NCBI RefSeq assembly: GCF_025989145.1
Contig: NZ_JAPDNQ010000002.1
Span: 496,001 to 560,000, forward strand
From: Microbacterium sp. SSM24
Lineage (GTDB): Bacteria > Actinomycetota > Actinomycetes > Actinomycetales > Microbacteriaceae
Reading direction: 5' to 3'
DNA: 64,000 nt
Position numbers and translations under genes: made by a program. Numbering within the stretch: position 1 is the stretch's first letter; each line of letters begins with the position of its first letter. Positions 53,475-61,053 of the stretch are shown here, piece after piece. The notes under the pieces were generated by a model, which saw only the letters and a program-made list of their open reading frames with translations, was not told where the DNA came from and searched no databases.

Positions 53475-55235
53475 ATGAGCACTTCCGTGGTCCTCCCCGC
53501 TCTCGGCGAGAGCGTCACAGAGGGTACGGTCACCCGCTGGCTCAAGCAGGTCGGCGACACGGTCGAGGCGGACGAGGGCTTGCTCGAGATCTCCACGGAC
53601 AAGGTCGACACCGAGATCCCGTCGCCGGTGAGCGGTGTGATCGAGGAGATCCTGGTCCAGGAGGACGAGACCGTCGAGGTCGGCGCCGTCCTCGCCAAGA
53701 TCGGTGATGGATCGAGCGCACCCGACGCCGCCCCGCAGCCCGAGACCGCTGCGGCGGAGTCGACGGAGGCTCCGGCCCCCGCCGAGGAGGCACCTGCCGA
53801 GCCCGCTCCTGCTGAGCCCGTTGCAGAGCCCGCTCCCGCTGAGCCCGCTCCCGCTGCTCCTGCTTCCTCTGGTGGCAAGGACGTCGTGCTCCCCGAACTC
53901 GGAGAGAGCGTGACGGAAGGCACCGTGACCCGCTGGCTGAAGCAGGTCGGCGATGACGTGGCCGTCGACGAGCCTCTTCTCGAGATCTCCACCGACAAGG
54001 TCGACACCGAGATCCCGTCGCCGTTCGCCGGCACCCTGCAGGAGATCCTCGTCCAGGAAGACGAGACCGTGAGCGTCGGCGCGGCCCTCGCCCGCATCGG
54101 CGAGGCTGGTGCGACAGCGGCTCCCGCTGAGGCGCCTGCTCCCGCAGCATCCGAGTCCCCCGCCCCGCAGGCGGAAGCGCCGACGGCTGAGCCGGCACCG
54201 GCTGCTGAGCCCGCCCCGGCACCTGCACCTGCCTCGGCTCCGCCGGCCGCGGCGCCCGCCGCTGCTCCTCAGGCCGCCCCGCAGCCTGCTGCGCCGGCAC
54301 CCGCCGCAGCGGACGATTCCGACGTGGTGTCGTATGTGACCCCGCTCGTGCGCCGTCTCGCCCAGCAGCAGGGTGTCGATCTCGCCTCCGTCACCGGAAC
54401 GGGCGTCGGCGGCCGAATCCGCAAGGAAGACGTCCTGAAGGCCGCGGAGGCCGCAGCCGCACCGGCCGCTTCGGCTGCCGCTCCTGCCGCGGCGGCGCCC
54501 GCGCCGCTCGAGGTCTCGCCGCTGCGCGGCACGACCCAGCCGATGTCGCGTCTGCGGAAGGTTCTCGCGGAGCGCGCCGTCGCCTCGATGCAGTCGACCG
54601 CACAACTCACGACCGTGGTCGAGGTCGACGTGACCAGGCTGTCTGCGTTCCGCGACAAGGTGAAGGGCGACTTCCAGTCCAAGACGGGCGACAAGCTGTC
54701 GTTCCTGCCGTTCTTCGCTCTCGCGGCTGCCGAAGCACTCCAGGCGTACCCGGTGGTCAACTCGACCGTCGACGGAACGGACATCGTCTACCCGCCGACC
54801 GAGAACCTCTCGATCGCGGTCGACACGGAGCGCGGCCTGCTGACACCCGTGCTTCGCGATGCGGCGTCGAAGAACCTGGCGCAGATCGCGCACGAGATCG
54901 CCGATCTCGCGGCTCGCACGCGCGACAACAAGCTGAAGCCGGATGAGCTGGCGGGTGGAACCTTCACGCTCACCAACACGGGTTCGCGCGGCGCGCTCTT
55001 CGACACGCCCGTCGTGTTCCTGCCCCAGTCGGCCATCCTCGGCACCGGCATCGTCGTCAAGCGCCCCGGCGTCGTGAGTGTCGACGGCAAGGACGCGATC
55101 TCGGTGCGGTCCTACGTGTACCTGGCACTGTCGTACGACCACCGGATCATCGACGGCGCGGATGCCGCCCGCTTCCTGGGCGCGGTCAAGACGCGTCTCG
55201 AGGCGGCCGCGTTCGAGGGCCAGCTCGGCATCTGA
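53475..55235 (+). CDS. sucB: 2-oxoacid dehydrogenase E2 acyltransferase with two lipoyl domains
   Basis: The 586-residue E2 has two lipoyl domains (about 1-75 and 135-210), each with the lipoylated Lys in [13 protein letters not shown], Ala/Pro/Glu-rich linkers, a peripheral-subunit-binding domain ([20 protein letters not shown]) and a catalytic domain ending [15 protein letters not shown] with the active His. It transfers acetyl or succinyl groups to CoA. Actinobacterial E2 serves both PDH and OGDH, so a strict succinyltransferase label is uncertain. lipB and lipA do not follow in this window. Confidence 0.94.
   Translation: MSTSVVLPALGESVTEGTVTRWLKQVGDTVEADEGLLEISTDKVDTEIPSPVSGVIEEILVQEDETVEVGAVLAKIGDGSSAPDAAPQPETAAAESTEAPAPAEEAPAEPAPAEPVAEPAPAEPAPAAPASSGGKDVVLPELGESVTEGTVTRWLKQVGDDVAVDEPLLEISTDKVDTEIPSPFAGTLQEILVQEDETVSVGAALARIGEAGATAAPAEAPAPAASESPAPQAEAPTAEPAPAAEPAPAPAPASAPPAAAPAAAPQAAPQPAAPAPAAADDSDVVSYVTPLVRRLAQQQGVDLASVTGTGVGGRIRKEDVLKAAEAAAAPAASAAAPAAAAPAPLEVSPLRGTTQPMSRLRKVLAERAVASMQSTAQLTTVVEVDVTRLSAFRDKVKGDFQSKTGDKLSFLPFFALAAAEALQAYPVVNSTVDGTDIVYPPTENLSIAVDTERGLLTPVLRDAASKNLAQIAHEIADLAARTRDNKLKPDELAGGTFTLTNTGSRGALFDTPVVFLPQSAILGTGIVVKRPGVVSVDGKDAISVRSYVYLALSYDHRIIDGADAARFLGAVKTRLEAAAFEGQLGI
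53487..54099 (+). repeat. internal duplication of the lipoyl domain in the E2 gene
   Basis: The segments at about 53487-53703 and 53883-54099 are near-identical at a 396-bp offset, including the CTCGAGATCTCCA...GACAAGG region around the lipoylated lysine. High DNA identity implies a recent or gene-converted duplication. Confidence 0.8.
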
Positions 55236-55247
55236 TCTCAGCGGTCA

Positions 55248-56609
55248 TCATGGCTGCTGCGCGGCGTCCTGGATGTCGCGCAGCAGCCATTCGCCGTCTT
55301 CGAGCGCGATGACGACGAGCTGAGCGGGCACTTTCTCTGCCGAATCGTCCACCCGCAGGACAGCCATACCGCCGAAGTCGTCGAGCAGCACGAGCTTCCG
55401 GCGTTCAGCGGGGGCCGCTGCCGGCTGCAGGCGGCCTGCGGAGCCGTCCATCGCGAGCTCGGCGATGCAGTCCCCGTCGTCACCGCATCGGTCGAGTCGC
55501 TCGAGCAGGGCTGACGTGCCTGCCTCGAGGTCCTCGTCTGTGCCCGAGCCGGCGCTCGGGTCCGAACCCGAACCCGAACCCGTGCCCGAGTCCGGGGCTG
55601 CGCCGACCGAGTCCGACTGCGATCCTGGGCCGGGGACGACCTCGGTCCCAGAAGCCGTCGACGCAACGGTGGGCTGGGCGACCGGCGTCGTCCCCGCGCT
55701 GCCCGCGCCCTCGGCCGTGGCCACGCTGCCCTCCCCTTCGGGCCACATCAAGCCGACGCACAGCACGGCTGCTGCGATGCCCGCTCCGACGAGCAGCGGG
55801 GCGCGGCGGCGCTCTCGCCGGGCACCTCGCGCCCGACGCCATACCGATGTGGTCGCGCGGGAGACGACGTCTGCCAGATCGGCATCGATATGACGGGCGA
55901 GGGACTCCCACAGAGCACGACGCGGCTCGCGCTCCTGCGAGCCGACCGGGTCGTTTCGCACTGCGGGCAGGATGCCCGAGCGAAGCGCACTGGTGGTGAG
56001 GTCGAGCGCGACCGGGTCTGCGATGGTGAACAGCTCCACTTCCGCACGATCCAGTTCGGCGGCAGACGGACGTGGCGCCGACACCGCGTCCGCCGCGCCC
56101 GCCCAGGCAGATGGATGCGGCACGGCGCGCGCGAGGGCGCCGAGCACGGCAAGGGTGTCGTCTCGAAAGAGTGAGGGGGCAGCATCCGTGGCGAACACCG
56201 GCCGCCCCGCGTCGGTGAGCCACCATTGCCCGGCGACCGCGTCACGCCCGAGGAGGTCGACGGACCCTCGCAGCAGACTCACCCCGATCGTGACGGCCTC
56301 CCCTCCGGTGAGCGGCGCCGCCGATGCCTGCCGGCGCATAATGAACCCTTCGAGCGTCTCGGGGCATACCGGAAGGATGATCTCGTGACCGCCGGGGATG
56401 CGCACGACATCGAGCGGGCCGAGCACGTGTCCCTCAGGCACGGCGTTCCATCCGCCCCATCCGGCACCGAGCACCTCGGCATCGACGAGCACGCCTCGCT
56501 CGCCCGACGGCAGGCTGGTGAGCATGCCCGCCCAGGGACCGTCACCGGGCGCCACGATCGGTCGGACGGCACGGTACGGCGACGTCAGCAGGTCTTCAAG
56601 GCGGGTCAC
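55248..56609 (-). CDS. single-pass membrane protein of unknown function
   Basis: A 453-residue protein with a cytoplasmic region (1-270), one membrane helix at about 271-289 (LLVGAGIAAAVLCVGLMW), a long Ser/Gly/Thr-rich linker (about 300-375) and a C-terminal domain (about 380-450) with the LERLDRCGDDGDC Cys pair. The layout is that of a receptor-like kinase, but no kinase motif (HRD, DFG) is visible; the cytoplasmic part might be a degenerate kinase. GTG 56609 is the start. It converges with sucB 13 bp away and fills the slot usually used by lipB/lipA. Confidence 0.8.
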   Translation of the reverse strand: MTRLEDLLTSPYRAVRPIVAPGDGPWAGMLTSLPSGERGVLVDAEVLGAGWGGWNAVPEGHVLGPLDVVRIPGGHEIILPVCPETLEGFIMRRQASAAPLTGGEAVTIGVSLLRGSVDLLGRDAVAGQWWLTDAGRPVFATDAAPSLFRDDTLAVLGALARAVPHPSAWAGAADAVSAPRPSAAELDRAEVELFTIADPVALDLTTSALRSGILPAVRNDPVGSQEREPRRALWESLARHIDADLADVVSRATTSVWRRARGARRERRRAPLLVGAGIAAAVLCVGLMWPEGEGSVATAEGAGSAGTTPVAQPTVASTASGTEVVPGPGSQSDSVGAAPDSGTGSGSGSDPSAGSGTDEDLEAGTSALLERLDRCGDDGDCIAELAMDGSAGRLQPAAAPAERRKLVLLDDFGGMAVLRVDDSAEKVPAQLVVIALEDGEWLLRDIQDAAQQP

Positions 56610-56733
56610 AGGCCCACTGTCGTCGCTCCGGCCATCGGTCCGCCGGCGAGGGCGTCGATTGTGGGGAACGCCTTCGGCGAACGCCCTGGGGAGGAGCCGT
56701 TGGACGCACGCGCGGAAAGGTAGGCTGGAGGGC

Positions 56734-57444
56734 ATGGCCGCCCGCAGTTCCGCACCCGAGAAGCGCCCCGGTTTCTTCTCGCAGATCCGCTCCCTCTACA
56801 CCTTCACGCAGCAGGCGTTCCCCTGGCTGCCGTGGATGCTCGTCGGCATCGTGCTGCTGGGCATCGCCATCGGTGTCAGCATCGGGTTGTTCCTCCCGCC
56901 GGTCGCGATCTGGAGCATCATCCTCTGGGGAATCACCGGCCTCATGCTCGGCGTGCTCGGTGCGCTCATGCTCATGACGCGTCTCTCCACGAACGCGATG
57001 TACAAGAAGATCGAGGGGATGCCGGGCGCCGCCGGTCACGTGCTCTCGACCTCTCTCGGGCGCAAGTGGCAGGCCGCCGACATGCCGGTGGGCGTCAACC
57101 CGAAGACGCAGGAAGCCGTCTACCGCGCGGTCGGCCGCGGCGGCGTCGTGATCGTCGGCGAGGGAGCGCGCGGTCGCCTCACCCGCCTGGTCAACGACGA
57201 GCGCTCCAAGGTGCAGCGGGTCGCTTCCGGCGTGCCGGTCACCGTCTTCTACATCGGCCACGGTGAGGGCGAGGTGCCGATCTCGAAGCTCTCATCCTCG
57301 ATCAAGGCGCTGCCGAACAAGATCGACCGCTCCACGATGGCCGCCGTCATCAAGCGCATCGAGTCGGTCTCGCAGTCGCTTTCCTCGATGCCGATCCCGA
57401 AGGGCATCGACCCGACGAAGGTCCGCGCTCCGCGCCCGCGCTGA
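56734..57444 (+). CDS. DUF4191 membrane protein
   Basis: A 236-residue protein with two helices (PWLPWMLVGIVLLGIAIGVS and WSIILWGITGLMLGVLGALML) and a soluble C-terminus (GRGGVVIVGEGARGRLTRL). DUF4191 proteins precede glnA in many Actinobacteria; function unknown. TAGGCT (56721-56726) 7 nt before ATG 56734 supports a leaderless start. Confidence 0.92.
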   Translation: MAARSSAPEKRPGFFSQIRSLYTFTQQAFPWLPWMLVGIVLLGIAIGVSIGLFLPPVAIWSIILWGITGLMLGVLGALMLMTRLSTNAMYKKIEGMPGAAGHVLSTSLGRKWQAADMPVGVNPKTQEAVYRAVGRGGVVIVGEGARGRLTRLVNDERSKVQRVASGVPVTVFYIGHGEGEVPISKLSSSIKALPNKIDRSTMAAVIKRIESVSQSLSSMPIPKGIDPTKVRAPRPR

Positions 57445-57499
57445 CGCGCTCAGTCGCTAACGCGCAAACGCGCTCAGGCGCGCAGGCGCGAAACCTGGC

Positions 57500-57892
57500 T
57501 CAGGCGCGCAGCAGGATCGTTCCCGCGGCCTTGTCGTGAAGACCGCGCTGATCGGCGTCCCAGATCACTGCGGGGATCACCACGATCAGCAGCAGCGTCC
57601 GGATGATCGGGCGCCACAGCCCCACCCAGGCGCCGTCGATGCGCACGACGCGCAGCCCGAAGATGCGGTGCCCGGGGCTCCCCTGCAGCGTCGGGATGAA
57701 CACCAGCTGGATCGCCGCGAAGATCGCCAGGATCGCCAGCGGATCCCACCCGAAGAATCCGGAGATCAGATACGCGGCGCCGTAGTCGAGGAACAGCGCT
57801 CCGATCCGTCGTCCCACCCGTCCGATCGAGCCGGATCCCTCTTGAGGCAGTCCAAGGCGTTCGCCGGGGTAGAGATGGGCGCTGTCCGTCAC
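57500..57892 (-). CDS. RDD family membrane protein
   Basis: A 130-residue protein with the RDD signature in the first helix (IGRVGRRIGALFLDYGAAYL) and HRIFGLRVVRIDG, and three helices. It sits between DUF4191 and glnA as in other Actinobacteria. TACGCT (minus) lies 6 nt before GTG 57892. Role unknown. Confidence 0.9.
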   Translation of the reverse strand: MTDSAHLYPGERLGLPQEGSGSIGRVGRRIGALFLDYGAAYLISGFFGWDPLAILAIFAAIQLVFIPTLQGSPGHRIFGLRVVRIDGAWVGLWRPIIRTLLLIVVIPAVIWDADQRGLHDKAAGTILLRA

Positions 57893-57915
57893 TGTTCCAG
57901 CGTAACCAGGCGGCT

Positions 57916-57942
57916 GTAACATGCCCGAAACAAAGGTGTCAC
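57916..57942 (+). promoter_or_regulatory. GlnR-type box upstream of glnA
   Basis: The sequence reads GTAAC-n6-GAAAC-n6-GTCAC, an exact a-site/b-site pair plus a second a-site of the actinobacterial GlnR consensus. A -10-like TACCGT (57964-57969) follows, placing the box at about -60 to -34 of a start near 57976. Together with the amtB box this marks nitrogen regulation. Confidence 0.75.
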
Positions 57943-58025
57943 TGCCGGGCAATCCCTCCCGGGTACCGTGCCACACAAGCGCGTACGCGTGCGGCAGTTC
58001 CCGATGCCCTATCTCTGGAGCCTTC

Positions 58026-59450
58026 ATGTTCAAAGATTCATCCGAGGTGCTCAAGTACATCAAGGACGAGGACGTCAAGTTCCTCGACATCCGATTTACG
58101 GATCTTCCTGGTGTGCAGCAGCACTTCAACATCCCGGCCTCGACCGTCGACGAAGAGTTCTTCACGGTCGGTCAGCTGTTCGACGGCTCCTCGATCCGAG
58201 GCTTTGCGAACATCCACGAGTCCGACATGCAGCTCATCCCCGACGTGTCGACGGCGTACCTCGACCAGTTCCGCGAGGCCAAGACGCTCGTGATGGTCTT
58301 CGACATCTACAACCCGCGCAACGGCGAGATCTACAGCAAGGATCCGCGTCAGGTCGCCAAGAAGGCCGAGAAGTACCTCGCCTCCACCGGCATCGCTGAC
58401 ACCGCGTTCTTCGCTCCCGAGGCCGAGTTCTACATCTTCGACGATGTGCGCTTCGAGGTGAAGCAGAACTCGAGCTTCTACAGCGTCGACTCCGAAGAGG
58501 GCGCCTGGAACTCGGGCCGCGAGGAAGAGGGCGGAAACCTCGCCAACAAGACCCCCTACAAGGGCGGCTACTTCCCGGTCAGCCCCGTCGACAAGACCGC
58601 CGATCTGCGCGACGACATCACGCTGAAGCTCATCGAGTCCGGTTTCATCCTCGAGCGTTCGCACCACGAGGTCGGCACCGGTGGCCAGCAGGAGATCAAC
58701 TACCGCTTCGACACGATGGTGCACGCGGCTGACGACATCCTGAAGTTCAAGTACATCGTCAAGAACACCGCTGACCAGTGGGGCAAGACGGCGACGTTCA
58801 TGCCGAAGCCCCTGTTCGGCGACAACGGCTCGGGCATGCACACCCACCAGTCGCTGTGGCTCGACGGCAAGCCCCTCTTCTACGACGAGAAGGGCTACGG
58901 CGGCCTGTCCGACACCGCCCGCTGGTACATCGGCGGTCTGCTGGCCCACGCGCCCGCCGTGCTCGCGTTCACCAACCCGACGATCAACTCGTACAAGCGC
59001 CTGGTCAAGGGCTACGAGGCTCCCGTCAACCTGGTCTACTCGGCCGGAAACCGCTCGGCTGCCATCCGCATCCCGATCACGGGCTCCAACCCCAAGGCCA
59101 AGCGCATCGAGTTCCGCGCGCCGGATGCCTCGGGCAACCCGTACCTCGCGTTCGCGGCGCAGCTCATGGCCGGCCTCGACGGCATCAAGAACCGCATCGA
59201 GCCGCACGAGCCCGTCGACAAGGACCTCTACGAGCTGCCGCCCGAGGAGGCCAAGAACATCCCGCAGGTGCCCAACTCGCTGCTGGACTCGCTCGACGCC
59301 CTCGCGGCCGACCACGAGTTCCTGCTGGCCGGCGGCGTGTTCACGCCCGAGCTGATCGAGACCTGGATCGAGTACAAGATCGAGAACGAGATCAAGCCGA
59401 TCGCTGCTCGCCCGCACCCGTTCGAGTACGAGCTGTATTTCGGCGTCTGA
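58026..59450 (+). CDS. glnA: glutamine synthetase type I
   Basis: The 474-residue GSI makes glutamine from glutamate, ammonia and [23 protein letters not shown], the ATP site [20 protein letters not shown] and NRSAAIRIP are intact. The adenylylation Tyr in [10 protein letters not shown] fits control by glnE downstream. CTGGAG precedes ATG 58026. A GlnR box stands 84-110 bp upstream, and a 12-bp hairpin follows the stop. Confidence 0.98.
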   Translation: MFKDSSEVLKYIKDEDVKFLDIRFTDLPGVQQHFNIPASTVDEEFFTVGQLFDGSSIRGFANIHESDMQLIPDVSTAYLDQFREAKTLVMVFDIYNPRNGEIYSKDPRQVAKKAEKYLASTGIADTAFFAPEAEFYIFDDVRFEVKQNSSFYSVDSEEGAWNSGREEEGGNLANKTPYKGGYFPVSPVDKTADLRDDITLKLIESGFILERSHHEVGTGGQQEINYRFDTMVHAADDILKFKYIVKNTADQWGKTATFMPKPLFGDNGSGMHTHQSLWLDGKPLFYDEKGYGGLSDTARWYIGGLLAHAPAVLAFTNPTINSYKRLVKGYEAPVNLVYSAGNRSAAIRIPITGSNPKAKRIEFRAPDASGNPYLAFAAQLMAGLDGIKNRIEPHEPVDKDLYELPPEEAKNIPQVPNSLLDSLDALAADHEFLLAGGVFTPELIETWIEYKIENEIKPIAARPHPFEYELYFGV

Positions 59451-59466
59451 GTCGTTCCAGCACCGC

Positions 59467-59494
59467 GAAGGGCCCCGGAAGACCGGGGCCCTTC
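59467..59494 (+). terminator. glnA terminator
   Basis: GAAGGGCCCCGG pairs with CCGGGGCCCTTC around AAGA, a perfect 12-bp stem starting 17 bp past the glnA stop. Confidence 0.8.
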
Positions 59495-59522
59495 GTCATG
59501 TGCCGGCGCGAAGCGGATGCCG

Positions 59523-59582
59523 CTCCGCAGTCAGTTCTCGCGGGCACGGGGGCTCCAGGGGCCCCCGGAAGTGACTGCGGAG
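59523..59582. repeat. long inverted repeat downstream of glnA
   Basis: CTCCGCAGTCA (59523-59533) is perfectly complementary to TGACTGCGGAG (59572-59582) with a further G/C-rich inner hairpin. It does not overlap a gene. It may be a REP-like repeat or a second terminator. Confidence 0.6.
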
Positions 59583-59728
59583 TCCGCGATGAAGCGGCAT
59601 CAGCGCATCGGCGGGACTCGTGGCGATCACGGAACACCGGCTCCTCCCCAGGGCGCGCTCTGACCCGGAATCCAAGCCGGGTGTGGATAAGTCGCTCGCG
59701 CCGGCGGCGGGCTGGTTAGCGTGGGGCG

Positions 59729-60265
59729 ATGACCTCGCCGACGAAACTCATCGCCGTCGCGGGCTTCGGCCTTGCTGTGGCTCTCGCGGGCTGCGCACCC
59801 ACCCCGACAGACATCGATCCGACACCGACGTTCTCAAGTGAGGCCGAGGCGTTCGCCGCCGCAGAAGCCACCTACCGCGAGTACATCAAGGCGCTGAACG
59901 CGGTCGATCTCAGCGATCCGGAGACGTTTGAGGATGTGTATGCGTGGACGACTGGTGATCTGAACGCCTCCGACCGAGAGTCGCTGACGCGCTACCACGC
60001 GGATGGTGCGGAGATTGGGGGTGAGTCCACCATCGACTCCGTGTCACCTGCTCCCAAGGCGAACATTGGACGCGTGCAGCTCGCCGTTTGTCTGAATGTG
60101 TCTGAGTTTGAGCTAATCGATGCAGCGGGCAAATCGCTAATCGATGAAGACAGGGCTGACATTCTGAGCTTGACGGTGAACCTGGCACGGTCCCAGTCGT
60201 CACCGACTGGGCTACTAGTTGATGCAATCGGCCCGAGGACGGAAGATCCGCAATGCGGTCGCTGA
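59729..60265 (+). CDS. putative lipoprotein
   Basis: A 178-residue product with a signal peptide and lipobox (AVALAGC), so the mature protein would be anchored at the outer face of the membrane. The rest contains EAEAFAAAEATYREYIKALN, typical of small NTF2-like lipoproteins of Microbacteriaceae. TAGCGT lies 6 nt before ATG 59729. It overlaps the PKD-like gene by 13 bp; function unknown. Confidence 0.82.
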   Translation: MTSPTKLIAVAGFGLAVALAGCAPTPTDIDPTPTFSSEAEAFAAAEATYREYIKALNAVDLSDPETFEDVYAWTTGDLNASDRESLTRYHADGAEIGGESTIDSVSPAPKANIGRVQLAVCLNVSEFELIDAAGKSLIDEDRADILSLTVNLARSQSSPTGLLVDAIGPRTEDPQCGR

Positions 60266-61041
60266 TTGTCTCGGCGGTCATCGCGTTGGCGGTCCATGTG
60301 CCGCTCACATATGCCGATCAGTCGTGTGGCGATCTCGGAATGTCGGCCTCATCGTGCGCAGTAACCAACTCCGGATCCGGAATTGACATTGCTGCGGGCA
60401 CGTCCGCCGGCGCATCCAACCCGGGCTCGAACGGCCCAACCACTCCATCACAGGACTCCCCCGGTCCCCCCTCGCAGCAAGACGCCGACGCCACGCCCAC
60501 GCCTGAGGAATGCGGGCCACTGGGCTGTCGCCCCACCTACAGCGTCGTCATGATCCCCGACGTGACGCTGGCCGACCTGGCATCGTTCCGGCCAGCGACA
60601 CCGCGTCTCACGGGGCAGCCAGCCGGGTTCGCGATCGCCGGGATGCCGGCGAATCTGGTGGCGGCGGCATCCGTCCAGTCGATTCCGGGCACCGTCCTCG
60701 ACTGGGAGGTGACGGTGCGCTTCACACCGGTCTCGTTCGAGTTCGACCACGGCGACGGAACGAGCGCCGTCTACACGACGGGCGGCGCGACGTGGGAGCA
60801 GCTGGGCCAGCCGCAGCTCACACCCACGGCGACCAGCCACGTCTTCCGCGACCGGGGGACGTACTCTGTGGCGGTCACGGTGCGGTACGCGGCTTCCGTG
60901 AACTTCGGCACGGGCACGTGGCGGCCGGTACCGGGCTACGTCACGGCGACCAGCGGTGGCTACGCCGTGCGGGTGCTCGAAGCGCGCACGGCGCTCGTCG
61001 ACAAGACCTGCATCGAGAATCCCGACGGGCCAGGATGCTGA
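60253..61041 (+). CDS. secreted PKD-like protein
   Basis: The 262-residue protein has an N-terminal hydrophobic segment (MRSLIVSAVIALAVHVPLTY) with cleavage likely after YADQ, a Ser/Gly/Pro-rich stretch with several Cys, and a C-terminal PKD-like beta domain (FDHGDGTSAV, TSHVFRDRGTYSVAVTVRY). Probably extracellular, in operon with the lipoprotein. The two separate glnA from glnE. Confidence 0.82.
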   Translation: MRSLIVSAVIALAVHVPLTYADQSCGDLGMSASSCAVTNSGSGIDIAAGTSAGASNPGSNGPTTPSQDSPGPPSQQDADATPTPEECGPLGCRPTYSVVMIPDVTLADLASFRPATPRLTGQPAGFAIAGMPANLVAAASVQSIPGTVLDWEVTVRFTPVSFEFDHGDGTSAVYTTGGATWEQLGQPQLTPTATSHVFRDRGTYSVAVTVRYAASVNFGTGTWRPVPGYVTATSGGYAVRVLEARTALVDKTCIENPDGPGC

Positions 61042-61053
61042 CGCGACACCCGT

